A stretch of DNA of 64,000 nt from Micromonospora sp. C31 (GCF_018070575.1 NZ_JAGPXN010000002.1:236131-300130), one strand, 5' to 3'. Shown: positions 36,480 through 45,554, numbered from the stretch's first letter. Made by a program: numbers and translations. The notes: a model not told the origin generated them from the sequence alone.

Positions 36480-37309
36480 GCCGTGACCTCGACCCGGATC
36501 GCGGGCAGGCGCAGCAGGTCGACCAGGCGGGCGGCGGCCGGGCGGGGCGTACGCAGCACAGCGGTCGCGCCCCGACGGTGCGCGTACTCGGCCAGCAGGG
36601 TCAGGGCGCGGTGGTCCAGAAAGCGCAGGTCGGCTGCCGACAGGATCAGCTCACCGTCGACGGGCCGCAGGTCGGCGCGGTCCAGGGCGGTGCGGAACAG
36701 CTCGTGGTTCGACATGTCCAGCTCGCCGGCGATCGCGGCGTGCCCGTCGTCGGGCGCCACGGCGTACAGCTGGAACAGCAGGTCCTCGACGTTGGTCTGC
36801 GGGTGCATGCAGGCCAGCTCCGTGATCGTCCGGTCGCCCAGCTTCGGCCGGTGGTAGGCGCACACGGCCTTGAACGGCCCGGTGCGCATGTAGCGGTCGA
36901 TGAGATGCTCGTAACGGGTGAAGACGTCGAGCTGGGCCGGGGTGCGGACCAGCTCGGTGGCCTCCGCGACCACGCGCAGCCCGGTGTGCCCGTCGGCCAG
37001 CGCCTCGTCCGTCGCGCCCGCGTAGGCGGCGACCTGCGCCGGCGGGTCGACGACGTGGTCGGGCGAATAGGTCGACATCAGGGGGATCACCTCGGCGGCC
37101 CCCCGGCGGACGGCGTCGGTGAAGCCCGGCAGGGCGCGCAGCCGCTCGGCCACGAGATCCGAGGGGCGCGGCGTCACGTACCAGAAGCGCTCGCCGGCGG
37201 CGAGGCTCGCGGCGAGGTGGCGCTCCGTCTGGTCGGCGAGGGACTCCGGGTCGTCGTACGACCAGCAGAGATGACCGCCGGGCGCGGTCCGCCGTTCGCT
37301 GCTGGTCAT
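36476..37309 (-). CDS. MEDS-STAS anti-sigma factor antagonist
   Basis: A 277-residue protein with an N-terminal MEDS domain (about residues 10-165; HLCWSYDDPESLADQTERHL, FWYVTPRPSDLV, VCAYHRPKLGDRTITELACM) and a C-terminal STAS domain (IAGELDMSNHELFRTAL, LSAADLRFLDHRALTLLAEY). The predicted phosphorylatable Ser sits in GELDMSNHE. It would be phosphorylated by a cognate anti-sigma kinase such as the next gene product. The start at 37309 fits the beginning of the MEDS domain, but no good ribosome site is visible; a start upstream is possible. Confidence 0.88.
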   Translation of the reverse strand: MTSSERRTAPGGHLCWSYDDPESLADQTERHLAASLAAGERFWYVTPRPSDLVAERLRALPGFTDAVRRGAAEVIPLMSTYSPDHVVDPPAQVAAYAGATDEALADGHTGLRVVAEATELVRTPAQLDVFTRYEHLIDRYMRTGPFKAVCAYHRPKLGDRTITELACMHPQTNVEDLLFQLYAVAPDDGHAAIAGELDMSNHELFRTALDRADLRPVDGELILSAADLRFLDHRALTLLAEYAHRRGATAVLRTPRPAAARLVDLLRLPAIRVEVTA

Positions 37310-37484
37310 GCCGAGTGCCTCACGGCAACCAGTGTAGGCCGCCCGGAAACGCGCACCAGGCTCGCGACCTGCCTGAACGATGGGGCCCGCGTCGATCATG
37401 CAGTCGTGGTGGGGCACGAACCGCCCGGACGGGTGTCGAACGGGCACCACGGCTGCATGATCGGCCGGGGTGGGGGCGGGGTGG

Positions 37485-37940
37485 TCAGGGGGTTGGTGCG
37501 GTGTGGAGGCGCTCGGTGCGGGGGAAGGACGCCCAGATGTTCTTGGTGGTGCCCGTGGCGTACCAGCCGACGTCGAGGGACAGGGCGCGGGCCAGCTCCA
37601 GGCCGCGCCCGCCGTCGCCGACCGGCCGGGCCTCGGCGAGCTTCGGCAGGGAACCCAGGTCGTGGTCGGCGACGTCCAGGATCAGGTAGTCGTCGGTCGC
37701 GAGCAGCCGGACGATGGTCGGTGGGATCCCGTGGCGCAGGGCGTTCGTGGCCAGCTCCGTCGCGATCAGCGCGACCAGCTCGGGGACCTCCTGGAGCGAC
37801 TCGCCCTCGCCGAGCACGTCGCCGGTCAGTTCCTCGTGCAGGGACGCCCGCAGGGCGCGCAGGTGGGCTGCCTCCGACAAGGTCCACCGGCGCAGCTCAA
37901 CGGACTGCGGTGGGGGTGGGGAACTGCTCAGCTGGCCCAT
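37485..37940 (-). CDS. RsbW-like ATP-binding anti-sigma/serine kinase
   Basis: A 151-residue stand-alone GHKL ATPase. The N box is LIATELATNALRHGIPP, G1 is LDVADHDLGSLPK and G2 is GDGGRGLELARALSLDVGW, followed by TKNIWASFP. This is the HATPase_c_2 type found as anti-sigma factors or phosphatase partners in actinobacteria. It lies 175 bp upstream of the MEDS pair on the same strand, so all three may be one partner-switching network, although no sigma factor of the SigB/SigF type is in the window. Confidence 0.88.
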   Translation of the reverse strand: MGQLSSSPPPPQSVELRRWTLSEAAHLRALRASLHEELTGDVLGEGESLQEVPELVALIATELATNALRHGIPPTIVRLLATDDYLILDVADHDLGSLPKLAEARPVGDGGRGLELARALSLDVGWYATGTTKNIWASFPRTERLHTAPTP

Positions 37941-38040
37941 GGCCCCGTTCTACCCGATCTCCGGCCGGCTCACGCCAGGGGCAGCCGGTAAGCGCATGGG
38001 TGCGACTCGGCTCTTCCCGGATCTCCGGGAATGGCGACCG

Positions 38041-38059
38041 TATACCCGAGGGGGGTATA
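38041..38059 (+). promoter_or_regulatory. CsoR-type operator before the CopB-like ATPase
   Basis: TATACCCGAGGGGGGTATA, a near-perfect dyad matching the boxes near csoR at 29 kb. It ends 22 bp before the ATPase start codon, with a GGAGG ribosome site between. Confidence 0.7.
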
Positions 38060-38081
38060 GGGTGGTCGGGAGGAGGCGACC

Positions 38082-40307
38082 ATGTCCCACGACCCGCGCC
38101 ACGAGCACCACGGCCCTCGGCACCTTGGCCCGGCACCGGCTGGACCACCCGCCGCCAGCCACGCGGCCAGGTCCCCCGGCCATGAGGAGCGTGCCGGCGC
38201 GGACGGGTCTGCCGGGCGCGCCCAGGGCTCCGCCGGGCACGACGAGCACGCCGGACATGGCGGCGGGGGGCACGACAAGCACGCCGGGCACGGCGGCGGG
38301 GGGCACGACAAGCACGCCGGGCACGACCCGGAGCAGTTCCGCCGCAAGTTCTGGCTGAGCCTGGCGCTGACCGTGCCGATCGTGCTGACCAGCGAGATGG
38401 TGATGGACTGGTTCGGCTACCGGCTGGAGTTCCCGGGCGTGGCGTGGGTCGGCCCGGTCCTCGGCACGGTCGTCTTCCTCTACGGCGGCTGGCCGTTCCT
38501 CCTCGGCGCGGTGCGGGAGGTGCGCGACCGGGCGCCGGGCATGATGCTGCTGATCGCGATGGCCATCACGGTGGCCTACGTCGCCTCGGCGGCGACCGCG
38601 CTGGGGGCCTTCGACCTGGACTTCTGGTGGGAGCTCGCGGCCCTGGTCACGATCATGCTGCTCGGGCACTGGCAGGAGATGAAGGCCATCGGGCAGGCGC
38701 AGGGCGCGCTGTCCGCACTGGCGGCGCTGCTGCCCGACGACGCCGAGCGGGTGACGGCGGACGGCGGGGTCGAGCCGGTGTCGGTGGCGGACCTGCGGGT
38801 CGACGACCTGGTGCTGGTCCGCCCCGGCGCGCGGGTGCCGGCCGACGGGCGGATCACCGAGGGCGCCGCCGAGCTGGACGAGTCCATGGTCACCGGCGAG
38901 TCGCGGCCGGTCTCCCGGGGCGTCGGGGACCGGGTGGTCGCCGGCACGGTGGCCACCGACGCGGCGGTCCGGGTGCGCGTCGAGGCGGTGGGCGAGGACA
39001 CCGCGCTGGCCGGCATCCAGCGCCTGGTGGCCCAGGCCCAGCAGTCCAGCGGTCGCGCGCAGGTGCTCGCCGACCGCTTCGCCGCCTGGCTGTTCTACGT
39101 CGCGACCGGGACGGCCCTGGCGACCCTGGTGACCTGGGCGGTGCTCGGCGACCTCGGTGGGGCCGTGGTGCGTACCGTCACCGTGCTCGTGATCGCCTGC
39201 CCGCACGCGCTCGGCCTGGCCATTCCGTTGGTGATCGCGCTTTCGACGGCCGTGGCGGCCAAGGGCGGCATCCTGGTCAAGGACCGGCTGGCGCTGGAGC
39301 GGATGCGCACGGTCGACGCGGTGCTGTTCGACAAGACCGGCACCCTGACCCGGGGCGAGCACGTGGTGTCGGGGGTGGCGGCCACGGGGGGCGGCAGCGA
39401 GGACGAGGTGCTCGCCCTGGCGGCGGCGGTGGAGGCGGACAGCGAGCATCCGCTGGCCCGGGCCATCGTGACCGCCTGGGCCGAGCGCGGCGTGGCGCGG
39501 CGGGCGACGGGGTTCCGCTCGCTGGCCGGGCGCGGCGTGCGCGCCGAGGTCGACGGCACGGCGTACGCCGTCGGGGGGCCCGCCCTGCTGCGCGAGCTGC
39601 ACGCGGAGGTGCCGGCCGACCTGACCGACCGGCAGGACGACTGGTCGCGCCGGGGCGCGGCGGTGCTGCACCTGCTGCGCCTCGACGGCGACGCGGCCTC
39701 CGTGCTCGGCGCCCTCGCGTTGGAGGACCAGGTCCGCCCCGAGGCTCGGGCGGCGATCGCCGAGCTGCGGCAGCAGGGCGTCGGCAAGATCGTGATGATC
39801 ACCGGGGACGCCCGGCCGGTCGCCGAGGCGGTCGCCGCCGACCTCGGCTTCCGCTCCGGCGTGGACGAGGTCTTCGCCGAGGTGCTGCCGGCCGACAAGG
39901 ACGAAGCCGTGGCCGACCTGCAACGGCGGGGGTTACGGGTGGCGATGGTCGGCGACGGGGTGAACGACGCCCCCGCCCTGGCCAGGGCCGACGTGGGCAT
40001 CGCCATCGGCGCCGGCACCGACGTGGCGATCGAGTCCGCCGGGGTGGTGCTCGCCTCGTCCGACCCGCGCGGCGTCACCGGCGTGATCCGGCTGTCCCGG
40101 GCCTCGTACCGCAAGATGATCCAGAACCTGGCCTGGGCGGCCGGCTACAACGTCGTCGCCCTTCCGCTGGCCGCGGGCGTGCTGGCGTGGGCCGGGGTGA
40201 CGCTCAGCCCGGCGGTCGGCGCGATCCTGATGTCCGCCTCGACGATCGTGGTGGCGCTCAACGCCCAGTTGCTGCGCGGCGTGCGCCTGCGCCCTCGGGA
40301 GGAGTGA
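38082..40307 (+). CDS. CopB-type heavy-metal P1B ATPase with His-rich N-terminus
   Basis: A 741-residue P-type ATPase. Its first 85 residues are His/Gly/Asp-rich with three near-identical units (the core GGGGHDKHAGHG). It has no HMA domain. The membrane ion site is IACPHALGLA (CPH, the CopB/P1B-3 class), the actuator MVTGESRPV, phosphorylation site DKTGTLTRG, nucleotide domain DSEHPLARAIV and hinge GDGVNDAPALARAD. CPH ATPases transport Cu(II) or Cu(I) outward. A CsoR-type box directly upstream ties it to the copper regulon 9 kb away. Confidence 0.94.
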   Translation: MSHDPRHEHHGPRHLGPAPAGPPAASHAARSPGHEERAGADGSAGRAQGSAGHDEHAGHGGGGHDKHAGHGGGGHDKHAGHDPEQFRRKFWLSLALTVPIVLTSEMVMDWFGYRLEFPGVAWVGPVLGTVVFLYGGWPFLLGAVREVRDRAPGMMLLIAMAITVAYVASAATALGAFDLDFWWELAALVTIMLLGHWQEMKAIGQAQGALSALAALLPDDAERVTADGGVEPVSVADLRVDDLVLVRPGARVPADGRITEGAAELDESMVTGESRPVSRGVGDRVVAGTVATDAAVRVRVEAVGEDTALAGIQRLVAQAQQSSGRAQVLADRFAAWLFYVATGTALATLVTWAVLGDLGGAVVRTVTVLVIACPHALGLAIPLVIALSTAVAAKGGILVKDRLALERMRTVDAVLFDKTGTLTRGEHVVSGVAATGGGSEDEVLALAAAVEADSEHPLARAIVTAWAERGVARRATGFRSLAGRGVRAEVDGTAYAVGGPALLRELHAEVPADLTDRQDDWSRRGAAVLHLLRLDGDAASVLGALALEDQVRPEARAAIAELRQQGVGKIVMITGDARPVAEAVAADLGFRSGVDEVFAEVLPADKDEAVADLQRRGLRVAMVGDGVNDAPALARADVGIAIGAGTDVAIESAGVVLASSDPRGVTGVIRLSRASYRKMIQNLAWAAGYNVVALPLAAGVLAWAGVTLSPAVGAILMSASTIVVALNAQLLRGVRLRPREE
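38228..38330 (+). repeat. in-frame tandem repeat encoding the His-rich metal-binding units of the CopB-like ATPase
   Basis: Units of 33 bp built around ggcacgacaagcacgccgg, repeated about three times without frame change; the last two copies are nearly identical at DNA level. Recent copy-number change is likely. Confidence 0.75.
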
Positions 40308-40341
40308 GGCGGCGAGGTTCCCGCCGAACAGCTTCGTTGTC

Positions 40342-40363
40342 TTGACAGAAAAAATTGTCGGTG
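40342..40363 (+). promoter_or_regulatory. promoter/operator of the ArsR-SRPBCC operon
   Basis: TTGACA (40342-40347) is a consensus -35. It is part of the dyad GACA-gaaaaaat-TGTC, an A-rich element unusual in this sequence, 20-35 bp before the ArsR start. It probably combines promoter and autoregulatory site. Confidence 0.5.
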
Positions 40364-40376
40364 AGACGCTGTGGTC

Positions 40377-40985
40377 ATGTTCGACATCGCAGTGATCGAG
40401 GATCCGGCGGCGGCCGAGGCCTCCCTGGACCCGATGCGGGCCCGGCTGCTGGCCGCGCTCGCCGAACCGGCCTCGGCGACGATGCTCGCGGCCCGCGTCG
40501 GCCTGCCCCGACAGAAGGTCAACTACCACCTCCGGGCGCTGGAGCAGCACGGCCTGATCGAGCTGGTGGAGGAGCGCCGGAAGGGCAACGTGACCGAGCG
40601 GGTCATGCGGGCGACGGCGGCGTCCTACGTGATCTCGCCCGCGGCCCTCGCCGCCGTGCGGCCCGACCCGGCGCAGTCGCCGGACCGGCTGTCGGCGCGG
40701 TGGCTGCTGGCACTGGCCGCCCGCCTCGTGCAGGACGTCGGCGCGCTCATCACCGGCGCCGAGCGGACGAAGCAACGGGTGGCCACGTTCGCCGTCGACG
40801 GCACCGTCCGGTTCGCCTCGGCGCGCGACCGGGCGGCCTTCGCCGAGGAACTGGCGGCGACCGTCAGCGCCCTGGTCGGCAGGTACCACGACGAGAACGC
40901 CCCCGGCGGTCGCGAGCACCGGGTGGTGGTCGCCCTGCACCCCGACGCCGGCCCCGACGACAGAACCGCGAACGAGGAGCACTGA
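40377..40985 (+). CDS. ArsR-family winged-helix regulator
   Basis: A 202-residue regulator. The winged helix is at about residues 18-85: MRARLLAALAEPASATMLAA, RVGLPRQKVNYHLRALEQHG, then the wing RRKGNVTERVMRATA. The C-terminal 110 residues are helical with no metal-ligand pattern, so it is not an obvious metal sensor. It is co-transcribed with an SRPBCC gene two bases after its stop, a common pairing in actinobacteria. The ATG at 40377 was chosen over the in-frame GTG at 40371; a consensus TTGACA lies just upstream. Confidence 0.9.
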   Translation: MFDIAVIEDPAAAEASLDPMRARLLAALAEPASATMLAARVGLPRQKVNYHLRALEQHGLIELVEERRKGNVTERVMRATAASYVISPAALAAVRPDPAQSPDRLSARWLLALAARLVQDVGALITGAERTKQRVATFAVDGTVRFASARDRAAFAEELAATVSALVGRYHDENAPGGREHRVVVALHPDAGPDDRTANEEH

Positions 40986-40987
40986 CG

Positions 40988-41746
40988 ATGGGACACCACT
41001 TCGAGCTGCGCAAGGACGTCGAGCTGGCCGCCACGCCCGAGCAGGTGTGGGAGGCCATCGCGACCGGCCCCGGCATCGACTCCTGGTTCATGGGCCGCAG
41101 CGAGGTCGAGCCGGGCGAGGGCGGCCTGACCCGCCTGACGATGGCCGGGCACGTGGAGGAGGCGACAATCACCGCGTGGGAGCCCGGCAAGCGGTTCGCC
41201 GACCGCACCGGAACGGCCCCGGACGGCACGTTCATGGCCACGGAATACCTCATCGAGGGCCGCGAGCGGGGCAGCACGACCCTGCGGCTCGTGCAGAGCG
41301 GTGTCCTCGGCGACGACTGGGAGACCGAGTACGAGGCGATGGCGGTCGGCTGGGACATGTACCTCGGGACGCTGGCCGCGTATCTCGCCCACTTCCCCGG
41401 TCGGACCGCGACCCCGGTCTCGGCGTTCCGTTCGGGCGTGGGCGGCGCGGATCGGGCATGGGCGGCCGTGGCCGACGCCCTCGGCGTCGCGGGGCCGCTC
41501 GCGGAGGAGGCGCGGGTCCGGTTCACCGTCGACGGCCTCCCGCCGGTCGAGGGCGTCGTCGACCTGGCCGGCCTCCCGACCTATGTCGGTGTCCGCACCG
41601 CCGACGGGCTCTACCGGTTCCTGCACTCCGGTGCCGAGCGGGGCGACGCCCTGGTCCTCGGCCACCACGTCTTCGCCGCCGGGCAGGACCCGGCCCCGGC
41701 CGAGCGGGCCTGGCGGGACTGGCTCACCGCCCTGCCCCTGGGCTGA
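40988..41746 (+). CDS. SRPBCC/AHSA1-domain protein
   Basis: A 252-residue protein. The N-terminal 145 residues form an AHSA1/SRPBCC domain (VELAATPEQVWEAIATGPGI, WFMGRSEVEPGEGG, VGWDMYLGTLAAYLAHFPGR). The C-terminal 100 residues look like a second, shorter domain of the same type with weaker conservation. Such proteins bind small hydrophobic ligands. Being coupled to an ArsR regulator suggests that its level is under that regulator's control; the ligand is unknown. Confidence 0.88.
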   Translation: MGHHFELRKDVELAATPEQVWEAIATGPGIDSWFMGRSEVEPGEGGLTRLTMAGHVEEATITAWEPGKRFADRTGTAPDGTFMATEYLIEGRERGSTTLRLVQSGVLGDDWETEYEAMAVGWDMYLGTLAAYLAHFPGRTATPVSAFRSGVGGADRAWAAVADALGVAGPLAEEARVRFTVDGLPPVEGVVDLAGLPTYVGVRTADGLYRFLHSGAERGDALVLGHHVFAAGQDPAPAERAWRDWLTALPLG

Positions 41747-41861
41747 CCGTGAACGGGCGGTCGGCCGCCCGCCGCGTCGCCGCGCGGTCGGTACGGTCGG
41801 CCGCGTGCCGTCGGCGTACCCTGCTTCCGGTCGCCGGCCGCGCCCCGGTGCCCGGTGCTTG

Positions 41862-41878
41862 TTGCACTACTTTGGCAA
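41862..41878 (+). promoter_or_regulatory. Nur-like (nickel uptake regulator) box
   Basis: TTGCAC-TACTT-TGGCAA matches the streptomycete Nur consensus tTGCaa-N5-ttGCAA at all core positions but one per arm. It lies about 170 bp before the Nik/Dpp-type importer operon. An adjoining GCAATTGC palindrome overlaps its right end. The rest of the 300-bp spacer (41747-42050) shows no gene. Confidence 0.6.
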
Positions 41879-42050
41879 TTGCGGGATGCTGGCGTTAGTG
41901 GCCGGCTGCCCCGGCACGCGATGATCAGACGATCGCCGGGGCGCCGCCCGCTCGTGACCGTGGACCGCCGCGGGCGCGGTCGGCCAGAGCAGGACGCCCA
42001 CCCGGCGTGACACCGGGCGGTCGTGCGACGAACAGACCCGGGAGCATGTC

Positions 42051-43652
42051 ATGGGTACGCGTGTGTCCAAGCGCGTGACGGCGGTGGCCGTGGCCGTCGC
42101 CGGCGTCCTCGCCCTGACCGCCTGCTCGTCGCCGACGACCACGTCGACGGGCGCGGGCGACGGCGGCACCCTCGTCGTGGCGACGGCGGGTGAGCCGGAC
42201 GCGCTGAACCCGGTGCTGAACTACGGGGTCGACGGCGGCTCCCTGATCTTCGACGGGCTGGTCGCCCGCGACGCCCGCAACGAACTGGTGCCGGCGCTGG
42301 CCCGGGAACTGCCCACCGTGTCGGCGGACGGCAGGACGATCACCGCGAAGCTGCGCGAGGGCGTGCTGTTCCACGACGGCAGCCCGTTCACGGCCCAGGA
42401 CGTGGTCTTCACCTACCAGGCGGTGCTGGACCCGAAGGTCGACTCCACGCTCCGCTCCGACCTGGACATGCTCGCCTCGGTCACCGCCCCCGACCCGTCG
42501 ACCGTGGTCTTCACCCTCAAGTACGCCTACGCGCCCTTTCCGCAGCGGCTGGCCCTCGGGATCGTGCCGGCCAAGGCGCTGACCGGGCAGGACATCAACA
42601 AGGCCGAGTTCAACCGCAAGCCGGTGGGCACCGGCCCGTACCGCGTGACGTCCTGGACCCCGGGCGACCGGCTCGTGCTCGCGGCCAACGACGGCTACTG
42701 GGGCGGCAGGCCCGCCAACGGCGGCGTGGTGGTGGCGTTCGTCGCCGACGACAACGTACGCGCGCAGCGGACACGGGCGGGGGAGTTCGACGCGGCGGAG
42801 CTGGCGCCGAAGCTGGCCGTCGGCTTCGACGGCCAGGCCGGCTACCGGGTGCAGCGGGTGCCCACCGCCGACTACCGGGGCGTGATGCTGCCGATGGGCA
42901 ACCCGGTCACCGCCGACCTCGCGGTGCGGCAGGCGCTGAACGCGGCGGTGGACCGTGCGGCGATGGTCACCGGCCTGCTGGGCGGGGCCGGCGAGCCGGC
43001 GTTCGGGCCGGTCCCGCCGACGTCGGAGTTCGCCGAGCCCTCGATCGTCGGCAAGCCGGCCGCCGACCCGGCCGCCGCGACCGCCGCCCTCGACGCCGCC
43101 GGCTGGAAGCCGGGCCCGGACGGGATCCGCGTCCGCGACGGCCGGCAGGCCGCGTTCGCGCTGATGTACCCGGCCACGGACAGCCTCCGCAAGGAACTCG
43201 CCCTCGCGGTCACCGCCGACGCGAAGAAGGTCGGCATCAAGATCACCCCCGAGGGCCTGACCTGGGACGCGATCACTCCCCGGATGAAGAGCGACGCGCT
43301 GGTGATGGGCTACGGCACCCCGTACGACCCGGACTTCGTCTCCTACAAGCTCTTCGGCTCCGCCTTCGCCGGCCAGGGCTTCTTCAACCCCGGCGGCTAC
43401 CGGTCGCCCGTGGTGGACAGGGCGTTGCAGGAGGGCCGCGCCAGCGCCGACCCGGCCGCCCGCAAGGCCGCGTACGCCACGTTCCAGAAGCAGCTCGCCA
43501 CCGACATGCCGTGGGTGTTCCTCACCTACCTCCAGCACACCTACGTGGTGAAGGACGGGCTCGCCGGGGTGACCCCGCGCGTGGAGCCGCACGAGCACGA
43601 CGTCGCCAACAGCCTCTGGTGGAACATCCACACCTGGACGAGGAAGTCGTGA
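42051..43652 (+). CDS. nikA: ABC importer substrate-binding lipoprotein, SBP_bac_5 family (nickel/peptide type)
   Basis: A 533-residue lipoprotein: lipobox LTAC near residue 25, then the family-5 binding fold (GGTLVVATAGEPDALNPVLN, REGVLFHDGSPFTAQDVVFT, FNRKPVGTGPYRVTSW). The family binds peptides, nickel chelates or other small solutes. A nickel role is inferred from the Nur-like box upstream and the five-gene Nik arrangement. The His-containing end (VEPHEHDVANSLWW) is noteworthy. The stop overlaps the next start (GTGA). Confidence 0.85.
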   Translation: MGTRVSKRVTAVAVAVAGVLALTACSSPTTTSTGAGDGGTLVVATAGEPDALNPVLNYGVDGGSLIFDGLVARDARNELVPALARELPTVSADGRTITAKLREGVLFHDGSPFTAQDVVFTYQAVLDPKVDSTLRSDLDMLASVTAPDPSTVVFTLKYAYAPFPQRLALGIVPAKALTGQDINKAEFNRKPVGTGPYRVTSWTPGDRLVLAANDGYWGGRPANGGVVVAFVADDNVRAQRTRAGEFDAAELAPKLAVGFDGQAGYRVQRVPTADYRGVMLPMGNPVTADLAVRQALNAAVDRAAMVTGLLGGAGEPAFGPVPPTSEFAEPSIVGKPAADPAAATAALDAAGWKPGPDGIRVRDGRQAAFALMYPATDSLRKELALAVTADAKKVGIKITPEGLTWDAITPRMKSDALVMGYGTPYDPDFVSYKLFGSAFAGQGFFNPGGYRSPVVDRALQEGRASADPAARKAAYATFQKQLATDMPWVFLTYLQHTYVVKDGLAGVTPRVEPHEHDVANSLWWNIHTWTRKS

Positions 43653-44692
43653 CGACACCCGCCCCGACAGCCGCGCCGGCACCGGCGGAGAGCACCCCCC
43701 GGCGCCGGTCGCGCCGGTTGGCGGGAGCCGGCGCGGTGGTCCGGCGGCGGCTGCTGGTGGCCGTGCCCATCCTCGCCGCGACCAGCGCCGGCATGTTCGC
43801 CCTCGGCGCGGCCTCGCCGATCGACCCCGCCCAGCAGTACGCGGGCGCGGCGGCGTTCACCACCACCGAGGAGAACCTCGCGCAGATCCGCGCCAACTGG
43901 GGCGTCGACGACCCGCTGCCGGTGCAGTACCTCCGCTGGGTGGGCAACCTGCTCCAGGGCGACCTGGGCTGGTCCACCAGCCGCCACGAACCGGTCACCT
44001 CCGTGCTCGCCGCCCGCGCCGGCTGGACCCTGCTGCTCGTGGGCGCGGCCCTCGCCCTCGTCCTGGTGGCGAGCCTGCTGCTGGGCACGCTGGCGGCGTA
44101 CCGGCGCGGCGGCTGGTTCGACCGGGCGCTGCGCGCCACCGCGTACGCCGTGCAGTCGATGCCGGTGTTCTGGATCGGGCTGGCCGCGATCGCCCTGTTC
44201 GCCCTCACCCTCGGGTGGCTGCCGGCGGGCGGGCTCACCGACATCACCGCCACCGGCACCGACCCCGCCGACGTGGCCCGGCACCTGATCCTGCCGGTGG
44301 GCGTGCTGGCAGTCGCCCAGCTGCCGTGGTTCGTGCTGTTCATCCGGGACGCCGTCGCCGACAGCCTCCGCGACGACCACGTCCTCGCCGCCCGGGCGCG
44401 GGGCCTGCCCGGCCGCACCGTCCTGTTCGGCCACGCCCTGCGCACGGCGTTGCTGCCGTTCCTCACCCTCGTCGGCACCCACCTGCCCGAACTCATCGGC
44501 GGGGCCGTCCTGGTGGAGACCGTGTTCTCCCTGCCCGGCCTCGGCGCGGTCACCGTCCAGGCCGCGCTGGGCAGCGACTTCCCGCTGCTGGCCGCCACGA
44601 CCCTCGCCACCACCGTCGTGGTGCTGGCCGCGAACCTGGGCACCGACCTCGCCTACGCCGCCGCCGATCCACGGGTACGCCTCGATGACTGA
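43649..44692 (+). CDS. nikB: ABC importer permease (NikB/DppB-like)
   Basis: A 347-residue permease with a Pro/Ala-rich 30-residue cytoplasmic start and six membrane helices. The EAA loop, which contacts the ATPases, is AARARGLPGRTVLFGHALRT. The conserved YLRWVGNLLQGDLGWS segment near residue 90 is typical of DppB/NikB. It overlaps the preceding and following genes, so expression is tightly coupled. Substrate assignment follows the operon. Confidence 0.88.
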   Translation: MTTPAPTAAPAPAESTPRRRSRRLAGAGAVVRRRLLVAVPILAATSAGMFALGAASPIDPAQQYAGAAAFTTTEENLAQIRANWGVDDPLPVQYLRWVGNLLQGDLGWSTSRHEPVTSVLAARAGWTLLLVGAALALVLVASLLLGTLAAYRRGGWFDRALRATAYAVQSMPVFWIGLAAIALFALTLGWLPAGGLTDITATGTDPADVARHLILPVGVLAVAQLPWFVLFIRDAVADSLRDDHVLAARARGLPGRTVLFGHALRTALLPFLTLVGTHLPELIGGAVLVETVFSLPGLGAVTVQAALGSDFPLLAATTLATTVVVLAANLGTDLAYAAADPRVRLDD

Positions 44693-45554
44693 CCTCGCCC
44701 TGCCCGTCCGGCTCCGGCGGTCGAAGCCGCGTACGGGTCGCGTCGGTGCCGCCGCCGCCTGGGCCGTGCTCGTCGGCGCGGGCCTGGCCTGCCTGCTCGC
44801 CCCCGTCCTCTGGCCGCTCGACGAGAGCGCCGTGGACCTGGCCCGCACCCGGCTAGCGCCCTCCTGGGCGCACCCGGCCGGCACCGACGACCTGGGCCGC
44901 GACGTGGCCCACCGCAGCCTGTACGGCCTGCGGGTCTCGCTGCTCGTCGGCGCGGTCGCCGCGCTCGTGGCCACCGTGATCGGTGGTCTCGTCGGCGCGG
45001 TGGCCGGCACCCTCGGCGGCTGGGTCGACCGCGTGCTGATGCGGGTGGTCGACACCATGGCGGCGCTGCCGCACCTGCTGCTGGGCATCTTCATCGTCGC
45101 GATGCTGCGCCCGAGCCTGGGCGCGGTGATCCTGTCGATCGGGCTGACGCACTGGCTCTCCACCGCCCGCATCGTCCGCTCGGAGCTGCTCAGCCTGCGC
45201 ACCCGACCGTTCATCGACGCCGCGATCTCCGGCGGCGCCAGCCGTACCCGGGTGATCACCCGGCATCTGCTGCCGCACGTGCTGCCCCGGCTGGCGCTGG
45301 CCACCACGCTGATGGTGCCGCACGCCGTCTGGCACGAGACCGCGCTGTCCTTCCTCGGCCTCGGCCTGCCCCCGCACCTGGCCTCGATCGGCAACATGAT
45401 CAACGATGGGCAACGGTCCCTGCTCACCGGCGCGTGGTGGGCCAGCATCGTGCCCGGCCTGCTCCTGGTCGTCGTCACGCTGGCCCTGGCCGCCCTCACC
45501 GGCCGCTGGCGCGACCGCCTCGACCCGCGCGTACGAGCGGAGCTGAACCTGTGA
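44685..45554 (+). CDS. nikC: ABC importer permease (NikC/DppC-like)
   Basis: A 289-residue permease with the N-terminal membrane helix and conserved HPAGTDDLGRDVAHRSLYGL typical of DppC/NikC, then five more helices. The EAA loop is DAAISGGASRTRVITRHLLP. It starts 8 bp inside the end of the nikB-like gene and ends overlapping the ATPase gene, giving a continuous translation unit. Confidence 0.9.
   Translation: MTDLALPVRLRRSKPRTGRVGAAAAWAVLVGAGLACLLAPVLWPLDESAVDLARTRLAPSWAHPAGTDDLGRDVAHRSLYGLRVSLLVGAVAALVATVIGGLVGAVAGTLGGWVDRVLMRVVDTMAALPHLLLGIFIVAMLRPSLGAVILSIGLTHWLSTARIVRSELLSLRTRPFIDAAISGGASRTRVITRHLLPHVLPRLALATTLMVPHAVWHETALSFLGLGLPPHLASIGNMINDGQRSLLTGAWWASIVPGLLLVVVTLALAALTGRWRDRLDPRVRAELNL

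Noticed and set aside
38228-38330. CRISPR-like regular repeats
   Set aside because: The units are contiguous, in frame within the CopB-like gene and have no variable spacers. No CRISPR array was seen anywhere in the window.
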